Positions 16,540 to 25,510 are shown, counted from the first letter of the stretch. The stretch: 64,000 nucleotides of DNA from Streptomyces sp. CB01201 (GCF_002803085.1 NZ_NNBJ01000005.1:124001-188000), one strand, 5' to 3'. A program made the numbers and translations. Notes: generated from the letters alone by a model not told the origin.

Positions 16540-16734
16540 ATGTCGATGCTCGACAAGCTCAAGGACCTGATCAAGGGCCACCCGGACCAGGCGCGACAGG
16601 GCGTCGAAAAGGCCGGTGACGCCTTCGACGCGAAGACCGGCAACAAGTACCAGAGCCAGGTTGACACGGCTCAGCAGAAGCTCAACGAGCAGCTGGGCTC
16701 CGACCGGCCGCAGAACCCCCCGCCGGGGACCTAG
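16540..16734 (+). CDS. MT0933-type antitoxin-like small protein
   Basis: A 64-aa, highly charged helical protein (MLDKLKDLIKGHPDQARQGV, FDAKTGNKYQSQVDTAQQKL) matching the small actinobacterial family annotated as MT0933/Rv0909-like antitoxin. In mycobacteria the family pairs with a toxin. No toxin gene lies next to this copy, as is usual in Streptomyces, so an antitoxin role is doubtful. The start is set by the excellent GAGGAGG site 5-8 nt upstream. A perfect hairpin directly precedes that site. Confidence 0.8.
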   Translation: MSMLDKLKDLIKGHPDQARQGVEKAGDAFDAKTGNKYQSQVDTAQQKLNEQLGSDRPQNPPPGT

Positions 16735-16922
16735 CGCGTCAGTACGCGGGGTCGGGGTCGGTTGCGCCGAGCTGCGGTCGCGCCGAGTCGGCTGCGCGGC
16801 ATCGGCGCCCCGCTCCGAAGCGCCGGGTGCTACGGGTCAATACGTCAAGAGGAGTCACCCGGTAGAGCGGATCTGCCCCGGATTCGCGCACGTCACCGGT
16901 GCCGCTGGGCAGAGCTGTCCTC

Positions 16923-17258
16923 GTGCCGTCCGCCTCCCTCGCCATCCTGCGCCGCGCCCTAGTGGTGCTGATGGTGCTTGGCGCGCTGTTCGGGGCGGCG
17001 CCCGGCGTGCAGGCATGCGAGGGGCGGACGGTGGGTTCGGCCGAGGTGTCCATGGCACCCGAACCGTCGAACGAAGGCGTGCCCGACGCGGCCGATGCCG
17101 TACTTCCCGTCCAGCCGAGCCGCATCGCAAGGCCGGGCCGTCCCACGGCGGTCGACGCCGAAACTCCGAAGCCGGTGCCGACGCCCACCACCCCGAACGA
17201 AGACGCCCGTACGCCTGCCACGGCGACGGGCGTCCGCTGTGTGGTGCTGCGCTGCTGA
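16923..17258 (+). CDS. Small secreted/membrane-anchored Pro-rich protein
   Basis: A 111-aa protein with an N-terminal hydrophobic segment (ILRRALVVLMVLGALFGAAP) ending in PGVQAC, which could be a signal-peptidase site or a weak lipobox, then a Pro/Thr-rich region (TPKPVPTPTTPNEDA) and a conserved-looking Cys-containing end, VRCVVLRC. I recognise no function. It lies 60 bp upstream of the short gene at 17319 on the same strand. The start is GTG 16923; GTG 16899 is an alternative, and neither has a strong ribosome site. Confidence 0.55.
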   Translation: MPSASLAILRRALVVLMVLGALFGAAPGVQACEGRTVGSAEVSMAPEPSNEGVPDAADAVLPVQPSRIARPGRPTAVDAETPKPVPTPTTPNEDARTPATATGVRCVVLRC

Positions 17259-17318
17259 CCGTTCCGTACGGAACCAGGTCGGACAGCCAACTCACCTACA
17301 CAGCAAGGTGGTTCAGTC

Positions 17319-17480
17319 ATGCCCATCGACCCCTTCGCGGCGCTCAACGCCATGATCCGTGCCGAAGCCGCGCGGGTACGGCCCGCCGGTGTCCCCGCCC
17401 CCGAGGGCGGGACGAGCCCGGCCGAGGGCGAGGAGGAGCCCCCGAGGCAGCAGCGCCAGGACGACCGGCAGACCGGCTAG
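17319..17480 (+). CDS. 53-aa conserved-type small protein
   Basis: A short gene beginning MPIDPFAALNAMIRAEAARV, then a Pro/Glu/Gln-rich polar tail ending RQDDRQTG. AAGGTGG lies 8 nt before the ATG and third positions are almost all G or C, so it is very likely translated. I recall similar small proteins next to secreted Pro-rich genes in other Streptomyces, but no function. Probably co-transcribed with 16923-17258. Confidence 0.65.
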   Translation: MPIDPFAALNAMIRAEAARVRPAGVPAPEGGTSPAEGEEEPPRQQRQDDRQTG

Positions 17481-17547
17481 CGACGGCGGGCCGGCCGGCG
17501 CGACAGGCCGTGCTGGCCGGCCGGTCAGAGGGAGAGGCTGGGCTGCT

Positions 17548-17559
17548 GAGAGCGCTCTC
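17548..17559. repeat. AGCGCT-centred palindrome
   Basis: GAGAGCGCTCTC in the 153-bp gap between the small gene ending at 17480 and the convergent GH6 gene ending at 17634. It resembles the CebR/CelR cellobiose-responsive operator (GGGAGCGCTCCC core), which is suggestive beside a GH6 gene, but it lies at that gene's 3' end. Confidence 0.6.
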
Positions 17560-17633
17560 GGTGGCTCAGTCCGGCTCCCAGCCGGTCGAACGTCCCGCAG
17601 GACGGCCGGACGCCCGGTCGATCTCCATACGAT

Positions 17634-18653
17634 CTATGTGCGCGCGGCTTGGGCCAGCCCCAGGGCGTACTCGGGCCACCAGCGCCCCGCCTTCGGGCCG
17701 CCCCGGCACGTGCCGTCCGACTCGCCGGGGCGCTTGATCCACAGGTAGGCGTCGATCAGCGGGTCCCCGGTGGCCGTCGTGGGCGGGGTACCGAGGGCAC
17801 GGCCGGGCGGGTTGCACCAGTTGTCGGTGCCGGAGTAGGGGCCGTTGCCGTTGCGGCTGGTGTCGACCACGAAGTGCTTGCCCCCGAGCGCGGCCGACAG
17901 CCGGTGCCCGTACTCGGCGCTGGCCGCGTTCGTCTGGAACGAGGAGACGTTGAGCGAGAAACCGTCCGCCTGCTCCACTCCTGCCTGCCGCAACGGCTCA
18001 AGCAGGGTCGACTGGTCGGTGATCCAGGCGGAGTGCCCAGCGTCCAGGTACACCTTGGTCGCAGGCCCGCGCTTCAACTCCCTTACCGCATAGGCGAGTA
18101 GCGACAGTCGCTCGGCGGAAGGCGCTCCCTGGCATCCGCTCACCAGGTGGGCGATGGCGTCCGGCTCGACGATGACGACGGCCGAACGGTCGCCGATGCC
18201 GCGCGAGAGCGCGTCCACCCACGTCCGGTAGGCGGCCGCGCTCGCGGCGCCGCCGCGCGACTCCCCGTCGCAGTCGCGATGCGTGATGTCGTACGCGACG
18301 AGAACCGGAACCCGTCCGGCCCGGGCGGCCGCGCTTGTGAGGTCGCGCACCTGCTGCTCGACCCCCTCAGGCCGTGGCCAGTCAGCCTGGGGCCGGAGCG
18401 AGATCCGCTCGATCAGCGCCGCGTCCGATTCCCGGCCGGCCCGCCGCCACTCGGAGACCTGCTCGGCGGCCGGCCCCTCGGGGTTCACCCAGTACGGGCC
18501 CGGATACGGATCGGCGGGCGAGGGCGAGGGCGAGGGCGAGGGGATCGGGACGGGGGCGGGCCCCGGGACACCTGGGGTGGTGAACCCCAGCGAGAGCGCG
18601 GCGGCGAGCACCGCGAGGCCGTACCGGATAGGGGAGCGTGACCAGCCGGACAT
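17634..18653 (-). CDS. Secreted glycoside hydrolase family 6 (cellulase-type)
   Basis: A 339-aa protein with a signal peptide (RYGLAVLAAALSLGFTTPG), a short Ser-Pro linker and a GH6 domain filling the rest. VPVLVAYDITHRDCDGESRG, AVVIVEPDAIAHLV (catalytic-acid Asp in EPDA, about residue 165) and KVYLDAGHSAWI are the family signatures. The C-terminus has DAYLWIKRPGESDGTCRGGP. GH6 enzymes cleave beta-1,4-glucans. There is no carbohydrate-binding module, so activity may be on soluble glucan. The ATG at 18653 has GGAG 5 nt upstream. Neighbours are unrelated. Confidence 0.9.
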   Translation of the reverse strand: MSGWSRSPIRYGLAVLAAALSLGFTTPGVPGPAPVPIPSPSPSPSPADPYPGPYWVNPEGPAAEQVSEWRRAGRESDAALIERISLRPQADWPRPEGVEQQVRDLTSAAARAGRVPVLVAYDITHRDCDGESRGGAASAAAYRTWVDALSRGIGDRSAVVIVEPDAIAHLVSGCQGAPSAERLSLLAYAVRELKRGPATKVYLDAGHSAWITDQSTLLEPLRQAGVEQADGFSLNVSSFQTNAASAEYGHRLSAALGGKHFVVDTSRNGNGPYSGTDNWCNPPGRALGTPPTTATGDPLIDAYLWIKRPGESDGTCRGGPKAGRWWPEYALGLAQAART

Positions 18654-18876
18654 AGGACTCCAAGAATGACGGACCCACTGATTCCGGAGATCTTGGCACC
18701 CCAGGCTCGCCGAGCGCCCGGACCCAGGGCCGTACGTGGGGCCGGACGGGGGAACGGGCGCGTTCGGTGTTCGGCCTGGTTGTCCTCCCTCGCCCGCGAG
18801 GGTCCCGCGGGGATCGGTCAGGAACCAGGCAGGGAGGAGGCAGGGAGGTGGCAGGGAGGAGGCCCGCGCGTCCCGG

Positions 18877-19551
18877 TCAGCAAGCCTCGCGCACATGGAG
18901 GTGGCCGTCCCGGGGATAGGGCGGTTCGGCCGGGAGAATCCGTTCGAAGTGGTAGCCGGTCTTCACCGCGACGCGGCACGAGGCGAGGTTGTCGACCTGG
19001 TGGATCAGTTTGATGCGGCGCAGTCCGTCGCCCGCGAAGTTCTCGAACGCCCAGGTTGAGAGCGCTTCCACGGCGCGTGGTGCCACGCCGCGCCCGCGCG
19101 AGTGAGCCATCACCCAGTAACCGACCTCGGCGGTCTCGGGGCCGGAGGCCTCGCTCCATCTGAGGGAGATGTTCCCCAGCACGATTCCGCCCGGCGGCCG
19201 GAGTTGCTCGGCTCGGGCCGCCGGGTCCGCCGGGTCCGCCGGGTCCGCTGGTTCCGCGCGTTCTGCGTGCCCCAGGTGTTCCAGGCGCTCCGCGAGCTCC
19301 GGATTCCGCTCTTGGCCGGCGCAGACCGCGAAGGAGAGGCGAGTCCCGCTCTCGATGCCCCGACGCTGGATGTCGAGCCACCGCAGCGCGTCCGCGCGGT
19401 TGACGATCGGCTTGGTGGTCCAGCGGGATATCTCGGGATCGCCATAGGCCTCGATCACCGTTTGCGCGTCGTACGCCCGCCAAGGCCGCAGCACGAGCGC
19501 GCCCGAGGCCCCGGTCGCCGCCACCCGCAAGATTTCCGTCGTGCCCGTCAT
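18877..19551 (-). CDS. GNAT-family N-acetyltransferase (RimJ/RimL-like)
   Basis: A 224-aa acetyltransferase. The N-terminal LVLRPWRAYDAQTVIEAYGD, the acetyl-CoA loop EVGYWVMAHSRGRGVAPRAV and the C-terminal IHQVDNLASCRVAVKTGYHF are typical of RimJ/RimL-like GNATs that modify protein N-termini or small molecules. A non-conserved insert of about 25 residues (ERAEPADPADPADPAARA) is encoded by a short tandem GGCGGACCC-type repeat. The ATG at 19551 follows GAGGGG by 8 nt. Confidence 0.85.
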   Translation of the reverse strand: MTGTTEILRVAATGASGALVLRPWRAYDAQTVIEAYGDPEISRWTTKPIVNRADALRWLDIQRRGIESGTRLSFAVCAGQERNPELAERLEHLGHAERAEPADPADPADPAARAEQLRPPGGIVLGNISLRWSEASGPETAEVGYWVMAHSRGRGVAPRAVEALSTWAFENFAGDGLRRIKLIHQVDNLASCRVAVKTGYHFERILPAEPPYPRDGHLHVREAC

Positions 19552-19723
19552 CCCTGTGACCCCCTCGCCAGCGCTGTTCCGTGAAGCCCGTGCTCGGTGC
19601 CTGCGCCGGGCCGCCCGCGTCGGAGCCAAGGGTACGTAGGCTGCTGCGGCGGCTCCTCAGGGGCGCCCTCAGTCAGCGGCACCCTCAACTACCGCGCGCC
19701 GTGGCCAAGTTACGGCGCTGGGG

Positions 19724-20608
19724 TCACTTCACGGGGCGCTTCGTCAGGAGGCCGGCAACCGCCTGCTCGGTCCACAGGCCCGCCGTGCCCGGACGCCCCG
19801 CCAGATACGTGGTCACCGTGCTCTCGTCCCAGGCACCCGCCTCAAGGAGCCCCTCTGCCAGGTGTCGGAGATAGGCGGCCGAGGGGGCAGTCCAGTCCAC
19901 CTCGGTCATGCGCCAGGGTGCGGTGAACGTGAGCACGGGGCGTCCATCGAGCTGTCCGCCGTGAACGAGGGTCTCGTAGCGCCCTTCGCCGAGGGTGGAC
20001 CGGCCCGTGCCCAGCACCTCGCCGAGGTCGAGGTCCGCCCCGGGTTCCCGGTACATCTCCTGCGCCGCGATGTCCGCGAACTGACTGACCGTCACCAGGT
20101 GGGCGCGGGCGTACATATGACCGTCCACGCAAGGGTCGTAGAAGGCGCGGCCGCCCCGCCACACGGGAGACCGGGTCGCGAAGTACAGCGCCCCCGGGAG
20201 TTCCACCGGCACCGACCGGACGGGCGGCCACCGCCGATCCCGGCACCCCGGGTAGGACCGGGCCGCTCCCTCCGGACGTCCGCCCTGGATGTAGTGCGCG
20301 AGCCGGTCGAGATGCATGTTGGAGCCGTACGAGGCGTACCAGATCAGCCCGTCCGAGTCAGAACCGGAGCCGGAGCCAGAACCAGAACCAGAACCAGAGT
20401 CAGAACCAGAGTCAGAACCAGGACCCGAGCCCGTATCCGAGCCCGAATCCGAGCCCGATGCAATGCCCGAGCCCGGCGCCTCCGTCCCAGGGCCCCGCGC
20501 GGGCGACCCAGGGGCTTCCGTGTGCGGCCAAGGGGCTTCCGAAGTGCCCTGCGGCCCGGCGGCGTCCGAAGTGACCGGACGCCGGTCAGCCGCATCGCTG
20601 TCGTCCAC
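19724..20608 (-). CDS. Gamma-glutamylcyclotransferase-like protein with Gly-Ser repeat N-terminus
   Basis: A 294-aa protein. The C-terminal 200 residues resemble the gamma-glutamylcyclotransferase-like fold: LIWYASYGSNMHLDRLAHYI (YGSN motif) and RGGRAFYDPCVDGHMYARAH, often annotated in Streptomyces as histone deacetylase without support. The first 90 residues are disordered, including a run of Gly-Ser/Asp-Ser dipeptides (GSDSGSDTGSGPGSDSGSDS) encoded by a 6-bp repeat. GTG 20608 is chosen because GGAGG lies 8 nt upstream. Substrate unknown. Confidence 0.65.
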   Translation of the reverse strand: MDDSDAADRRPVTSDAAGPQGTSEAPWPHTEAPGSPARGPGTEAPGSGIASGSDSGSDTGSGPGSDSGSDSGSGSGSGSGSGSDSDGLIWYASYGSNMHLDRLAHYIQGGRPEGAARSYPGCRDRRWPPVRSVPVELPGALYFATRSPVWRGGRAFYDPCVDGHMYARAHLVTVSQFADIAAQEMYREPGADLDLGEVLGTGRSTLGEGRYETLVHGGQLDGRPVLTFTAPWRMTEVDWTAPSAAYLRHLAEGLLEAGAWDESTVTTYLAGRPGTAGLWTEQAVAGLLTKRPVK

Positions 20609-20855
20609 CGCAGTACCTCCGCCCTTCGCCGCACGGGTTGCCGCACCGGCTGCCGCACGGGTTCCGCACGGGTTCCGCAAGCCTTGCCGCACGTGCCGAA
20701 ATCCAAGCCCATGGCGGCCAACCCCATTACCTCGCCGGTAATCGACCCCTCGCCCGCCTCCCGGCAGAGTTGCCGACATCGGGACCCGGGCGGCGCACTC
20801 CGGTCGGGTCCCGGGTTCCCGACCGGTAGAACGTACTTCACGGAGGCTGATTTCC

Positions 20856-21233
20856 ATGTCCGAGACCCGCTACGAGAACGCCGTCACCCGCTACTTCGAG
20901 GCGTGGAACGCCGATCCTGCCGAGAGCATCGCCAAGGCCGTGGCGGCCGGGTGGACCGAGGACGGCACCTACACCGACCCGCTCGTCGAGGTCGCCGGAC
21001 ACGAGGCGATCGCCGCCGTGATCACGGGGGCACGAGCGCAGTTTCCGGGGTTCGAGTTCCGGCTGCTCGGCGCGGTCGACGGGAACCACGACATCGCCCG
21101 GTTCGGATGGGAACTGGTGTCGGTGGCCGACGGCTCCGCACCCGTCGCCGGGTTCGATGTGATCACCCTCGCCGAGGACGGCCGGATCCGTTCCGTCGCC
21201 GGCTTCCTGGACCGCGTACCGGCTACGGCATGA
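20856..21233 (+). CDS. NTF2-like/SnoaL-fold protein
   Basis: A 125-aa protein of the nuclear-transport-factor-2-like fold. NAVTRYFEAWNADPAESIAK, GWTEDGTYTDPLVEVAGHEA and IARFGWELVSVADGSAPVAG fit the cone-shaped SnoaL-like group, which includes small isomerases and binding proteins. No catalytic role can be assigned. GGAGG lies 10 nt before the ATG. Its 3' end overlaps the convergent XRE gene by 11 bp. Confidence 0.8.
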   Translation: MSETRYENAVTRYFEAWNADPAESIAKAVAAGWTEDGTYTDPLVEVAGHEAIAAVITGARAQFPGFEFRLLGAVDGNHDIARFGWELVSVADGSAPVAGFDVITLAEDGRIRSVAGFLDRVPATA

Positions 21234-22092
21234 GCGACTGAAGGTAAGTCGCCGTCTCCGGGTCGGCCGGCAGGAACGTCTCGATGGCCAATTCGGAGAC
21301 GGTGACGTCCATGGGCGTATTGAACGTCGCGATGGTCGAGATGAGGGAAAGCACCGTGCCCGCGTGCTCGATGCGCAGCGGCAGCGCGAAGGGGAACGCG
21401 GGGTGAGCGCTCGCGTCGCCCGAGCCGTCCGCGTTCGCCGGCGTGGAGGTCAAGGAGGGCGCGGAGGGCGCGGAGGGCGAGGGTGGCACCGGCCGCGCGG
21501 AACACACGGGATGCGCGGCGACCTCCTCGTACAGCTCGCGCAAGTCGTCGTTGCGCAGCAACGCGATCTGCCGCTCCATCTGTTCCAGGAGATGGCCGCG
21601 CCACTCGGGGAGGTTGTGGATGCGCGGGGCGAGGCCCTCGGGGTGGAGGGTGAGGCGCATCGCGTTCACCGGCGGGGTGAGCAGATGCGGCGCCACGCCG
21701 TCGAGCAGGATGCCCATGCCCCGGTTGGCGGCGAGCACCGTGTACGTCGCGTCCACCACCACGGCCGGGTAGGGGTCGTAGGCCCGCAGCAGCCGTTCCA
21801 TTCCCTCGCGCAGGGCGCTCATGGACGGGTCGTCGAGCGGGGTCTGTGCGTAGTGCGGGGCGTAACCGGCCGCCAGGAGAAGGGAGTTGCGCTCGCGGAC
21901 CGGTACGTCCAGGTGCTCGGCGAGGCGCAGGATCATCTCCTCGCTGGGGCGTGACCTGCCGGTCTCGATGAAGCTGATGTGCCGGGCCGACGAATCGGCG
22001 CGCAGCGCGAGCTCCAGCTGGCTGATCCGGCGCTGCTCGCGCCAGCCGCGCAACAGGGGCCCGACTCCCGTATCGATTGCGGCAGTTGTCAT
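21223..22092 (-). CDS. XRE-family regulator with MmyB-like ligand domain
   Basis: A 289-aa DNA-binding protein. Residues 10-75 are a helix-turn-helix (RGWREQRRISQLELALRADS, HISFIETGRSRPSEEMILRL). Residues 95-280 are an MmyB-type ligand-binding domain (YDPYPAVVVDATYTVLAANR, TLHPEGLAPRIHNLPEWRGH), a pairing common in actinobacteria where it often controls a neighbouring oxidoreductase. A Pro/Ser-rich insert (VPPSPSAPSAPSLTSTPANA) interrupts the second domain. It starts 3 bp after the GT87 gene stop, so it is probably transcribed with that gene. Confidence 0.87.
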   Translation of the reverse strand: MTTAAIDTGVGPLLRGWREQRRISQLELALRADSSARHISFIETGRSRPSEEMILRLAEHLDVPVRERNSLLLAAGYAPHYAQTPLDDPSMSALREGMERLLRAYDPYPAVVVDATYTVLAANRGMGILLDGVAPHLLTPPVNAMRLTLHPEGLAPRIHNLPEWRGHLLEQMERQIALLRNDDLRELYEEVAAHPVCSARPVPPSPSAPSAPSLTSTPANADGSGDASAHPAFPFALPLRIEHAGTVLSLISTIATFNTPMDVTVSELAIETFLPADPETATYLQSLMP

Positions 22093-22095
22093 ACC

Positions 22096-23649
22096 TCAGA
22101 CACTAACCCGCCCGTTGGACAGCACCTCGGCGGGACCCGAGTCGTACGCCGGGCGTCGCCGCAAGCGCAGTACGCAACCCGCGAGGACCGCGCCCGCCGC
22201 GATCGCGTAGGCCGTCGTCGCCACCGGGAAACCCGGCGCGGCCCGCGCCGTCACGTAACTGGCCGCCCCCGCGCCCGCGACCGTAAGCCACTCCCAGCGC
22301 CCGTCGAGCGCCACGAGGGCGACCAGGAGCAGGGCGTACCAGGAGTATCCGGGCGTGAGGAGGAGGAACGCCGAGCCGAGCAGCAACAGAGCTCCTGACC
22401 AAGGCCGTTCGGGCTTCCCGAACCGCAGGACGTACGCCGTCAGCGCGAGCAGCACGACGAGTGTCACCGGCAGGGACCAGCTCGGGGGCAGCACCAGGCG
22501 CAGCAGCGCGAAGCGGCCGCGCGCGGCGGGGTCGTCGTACCCCTCCTCCTGGGTGTAGCCGCCGAGGTAGCCGAAGACCGAGGAGTGTGAGGCGAGCACA
22601 TACGGGAGGTAGGAGAGCGCGATCAGGCCCACCGTCGACAGCACCACGGTGACCGGACGCCGCCGCAGCACTGCGGGCAGTACCACGGCAGGCAGCATCT
22701 TGACCGCGACGCCCGCGCCGATCAGCGCGCCACCCAGTGCGGCCCGGATCCGACTGATCGCGCTCTCGGGCCCGCGCCCGCCGGTCGGGGCACCCGGGCT
22801 CTCCGTGCCGCGCCCGCCGGTCAGGGCGGCGAGCCGCCCAGCCCCGCGCCCGCCCGTCAGTACGCCGATGCCCGCGACCGTCAACAGGACGGCCAGCACG
22901 TCGACATGTGCGTTGTTGACCGCCTCCACCGGCAGGGCGGGGCACCATGCCCAGTACGCGGCGCCCGACACCGACACCGACACCGACATCGGCACCGGCA
23001 CCGGCATGGGCGCCGTGCCCGGATCCCCACCCGTGCCGCGCCGCCGCAGGATGCGCACCAGAACGAGCGTGGTGCCCACCGCACACAGCGCGCCACCGAT
23101 CTGGAGCGGCTTGATGCGGGCGGATCCAGGTGAGATCTCGTCCACCAGAAGGAAGTACGCCTCGGCCACCGGCGGGTAAATGGTATGCACCGAAGGCCTG
23201 TTGAGGCGGGTGCAGCCACCGTCCACCCGGGCATGGTCGGGCAGCGCGCACTGGGCCGGATCCGTGGGGAACAGCCAGGGGTCGCGCAGCCCGGTCAGCT
23301 CGCGGTCGCGCGGCGCGTGGTCATAGGGGGAGATCCCGGCCGCCTGCACCCGGCCGTCCCACGCGTAGCGGTAGGAGTCGGTGCTGGTGCGCGGCGGAGC
23401 GAGGAGTCCGGTGGCGGCGACGGCGATGCCGCCCGCGACGATCAGCGCGGCCTGCCTGCGCACCGGAACCTTGCGCAGCGACCAGGCGGCGACGCCGAAC
23501 AGCAGCCAGGAAGCCGCGTACCACCAGGAGAGCCCGCCCGGGTCGGTGTTGTAGCCGTCGTGCAGGACGGTGAGGGCGAGCACCACGGTGAGCGCGGCGA
23601 GCAGGACGCCGGTGCGAACGACGGGGCGAAAGGTGGATCCATGAGTCAC
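22096..23649 (-). CDS. GT87-family membrane glycosyltransferase (mannosyltransferase-like)
   Basis: A polytopic membrane protein of about 517 aa of the GT87 (DUF2029) type, which uses polyprenyl-phosphate-linked sugars. STDSYRYAWDGRVQAAGISP is the conserved early loop with the acidic residue. HTIYPPVAEAYFLLVDEI and NNAHVDVLAVLLTVAGIGVL follow, then repeated hydrophobic helices. Two inserts are repetitive: PVPVPMSVSVSVS and three TGGRG units around residues 280-310. The start is unsure: GTG 23649 is chosen, with the frame open to 23730. Confidence 0.75.
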   Translation of the reverse strand: MTHGSTFRPVVRTGVLLAALTVVLALTVLHDGYNTDPGGLSWWYAASWLLFGVAAWSLRKVPVRRQAALIVAGGIAVAATGLLAPPRTSTDSYRYAWDGRVQAAGISPYDHAPRDRELTGLRDPWLFPTDPAQCALPDHARVDGGCTRLNRPSVHTIYPPVAEAYFLLVDEISPGSARIKPLQIGGALCAVGTTLVLVRILRRRGTGGDPGTAPMPVPVPMSVSVSVSGAAYWAWCPALPVEAVNNAHVDVLAVLLTVAGIGVLTGGRGAGRLAALTGGRGTESPGAPTGGRGPESAISRIRAALGGALIGAGVAVKMLPAVVLPAVLRRRPVTVVLSTVGLIALSYLPYVLASHSSVFGYLGGYTQEEGYDDPAARGRFALLRLVLPPSWSLPVTLVVLLALTAYVLRFGKPERPWSGALLLLGSAFLLLTPGYSWYALLLVALVALDGRWEWLTVAGAGAASYVTARAAPGFPVATTAYAIAAGAVLAGCVLRLRRRPAYDSGPAEVLSNGRVSV

Positions 23650-23763
23650 ACCCTGAGCCTGCCAGCTCCGGACCGCGCCGCACGGCAGGCCGCCCCCGCC
23701 GTCCGCGAACCGTAAGGTTCGGCCGAACATGCGGAGGCGGCCCGGCCACCCGGCGGCGGTGAA

Positions 23764-24153
23764 TTACTTCCAGCCGCCGTACGGAACAGTCAGAAGCTCC
23801 ATTCCGTGTCCGGCCGGATCGGGGAAATACACCCCGCGCCCGCCGTCGTTGTGGTTGATTTCATTCGGGTGCTGCTGATGGGGATCGGCGAAGTACGGCA
23901 GCTTCATTGACTTGATCCGCTCGAATGCCGCATCGAATTCCTCCTCGGACACGAGGAAGGCGTAATGCTGCGGCGTGATGTCCGTTCCCTCGGGTGCCGT
24001 GGCAAAATCGAGAGTGACACCGTTGCTGGTCGAGACGGGGATGAACGGCCCCCACGGCTTCCCGACCTCAAGACCCAGGATCTCGCCGAGGAATTCGGCG
24101 GACACTCGTCTGTCGCGGGCGAAAACGATCGTGTGATTCAACTGTACTGACAC
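23764..24153 (-). CDS. VOC-family (glyoxalase-like) protein
   Basis: A 129-aa vicinal-oxygen-chelate fold protein with two beta-alpha-beta repeats. QLNHTIVFARDRRVSAEFLG carries the first metal-type His, HYAFLVSEEEFDAAFERIKS the second segment, and GVYFPDPAGHGMELLTVPYG the C-terminal Glu-containing strand. Substrate unknown. Codon use is less G/C-biased than its neighbours, with several AAT, ATT, GAA and TTC codons. This may mean a different expression level or a more recent arrival. Divergent from the molybdoenzyme gene at 24368. Confidence 0.85.
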   Translation of the reverse strand: MSVQLNHTIVFARDRRVSAEFLGEILGLEVGKPWGPFIPVSTSNGVTLDFATAPEGTDITPQHYAFLVSEEEFDAAFERIKSMKLPYFADPHQQHPNEINHNDGGRGVYFPDPAGHGMELLTVPYGGWK

Positions 24154-24367
24154 GGTGGAATGCCTCCAACAGGCATCTCACAGACACCTCCATGTCTCAC
24201 CCGGCCGGTGACCGACACGCGATGCTGCCCAAAGATCCTAACCACACATCCACGACCCTGTCACGGTATTGATCGCGCCATCGCATTTCCGTGCCGGGCA
24301 TCGGCGTTCGAGAACCGTAAGGTGTCGACCCGCCCGGAGCGGCGGCTCCTCGCGGTGGGATGGGGCC

Positions 24368-25510
24368 ATGAAGCCACGCCTCCCCGCAGTGCGGCCGCCC
24401 ACCTTCCGTGGCCGGCTGCACGACGCCCGCACGGCGACCTCGATCGGCCGCTGGCTCGGCGCCGCGATCGCGGTCTGTTTCGGCACCGGACTGGTCAGCC
24501 ACTACCTCCAGCATCCACCCGGCTGGCTGGCCGACGACCTCCCCAGTCGGCCCCTGTGGGGATACCGCCTCACCCAGGGCCTGCACGTGGCGACCGGTAT
24601 CGCCGCGATCCCGCTGCTCCTGGCCAAGCTGTGGACGGTGTACCCGAGGCTGTTCGCCTGGCCGCCCGTGCGCTCCGTGCGCCACGCCCTGGAGCGGCTC
24701 TCGGTCGCGGTCCTGGTCGCCGGAGCCGTCTTCGAACTGTTCACCGGCCTCCTGAACACCGTGCAGTGGTACCCCTGGCCCTTTTCCTTCGTGCCCGTGC
24801 ACTTCGCCGTCGCCTGGCTGCTCGCCGGCGCGCTACTGATGCACATCGCCGTCAAGTACCCCGAAATCAAGGCGCATTGGAGCCGCGATTCGCCGGGGAC
24901 ACTCACCCTGCCCGCGGCCGACGGCCCCGACCGGCGCTCCCTCCTGACCGGGGTGGCGGCCGCCGTGGGCGCGGTCACCCTCACCACCGTCGGCCAGTCC
25001 CTAACTCCGCTCAAGGCCTTCGACCTGCTCGCCCCGCGCCACCCCGACCACGGACCCCAGGCCCTCCCGGTCAACCGGACCGCCGTGGCGGCCGGAGTGA
25101 CCCAAGTCGACCTCTCCGCCTACCAGTTGACGGTCGTGGGGCCCACTCCGTACACCCTCACCCTCGATGAACTGGCCGCCCTCACCCAGCACGAATCCGT
25201 CCTGCCCATCGCCTGCGTCGAGGGCTGGAGCAAGTCCGCCCACTGGACCGGCGTTCGCATGACGGACCTGCTGCACCGGGCCGGCGCGCCGCCGGACGCG
25301 CGGGTGCGGGTGGTGTCCCTGGAGCGGTACGGCGCGTACCGCGTGATGGAGATGGGCCGCGAGTACGCCCACGACCCGCTGACCCTGCTCGCCCTCAGGC
25401 TCAACGGGCGGGTCCTGACGCCGGATCACGGCTACCCGGCCCGCATCATCGCGCCGAACCGCCCCGGCGTCCTACAGACCAAATGGGTCAGCCGGCTGGA
25501 GGTGCTGTGA
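24368..25510 (+). CDS. Membrane-anchored molybdopterin-dependent oxidoreductase (sulfite-oxidase-like)
   Basis: A 380-aa protein. Residues 25-175 hold several hydrophobic segments with conserved His residues (GLVSHYLQHPPG, RLTQGLHVATGIAAI, VPVHFAVAWLLAGALLMHIA), like a small cytochrome-b561-type anchor. A twin-arginine-like RRSLLTGVAAAVGA at about 196 precedes a sulfite-oxidase-fold molybdopterin domain. LPIACVEGWSKSAHWTGVRM contains the Cys expected to ligate molybdenum. The ATG at 24368 follows GGTGGGATGGGG. Its stop overlaps the next ATG (TGATG), so the two membrane proteins are coupled. Substrate not predictable. Confidence 0.83.
   Translation: MKPRLPAVRPPTFRGRLHDARTATSIGRWLGAAIAVCFGTGLVSHYLQHPPGWLADDLPSRPLWGYRLTQGLHVATGIAAIPLLLAKLWTVYPRLFAWPPVRSVRHALERLSVAVLVAGAVFELFTGLLNTVQWYPWPFSFVPVHFAVAWLLAGALLMHIAVKYPEIKAHWSRDSPGTLTLPAADGPDRRSLLTGVAAAVGAVTLTTVGQSLTPLKAFDLLAPRHPDHGPQALPVNRTAVAAGVTQVDLSAYQLTVVGPTPYTLTLDELAALTQHESVLPIACVEGWSKSAHWTGVRMTDLLHRAGAPPDARVRVVSLERYGAYRVMEMGREYAHDPLTLLALRLNGRVLTPDHGYPARIIAPNRPGVLQTKWVSRLEVL

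Noticed and set aside
16540-16734. Complete toxin-antitoxin pair
   Set aside because: The neighbouring small genes are a secreted Pro-rich protein and a 53-residue protein, neither resembling a toxin.
17548-17559. Cellobiose operator controlling the GH6 gene
   Set aside because: The palindrome lies at the 3' end of the GH6 gene, and none was seen in its upstream region.
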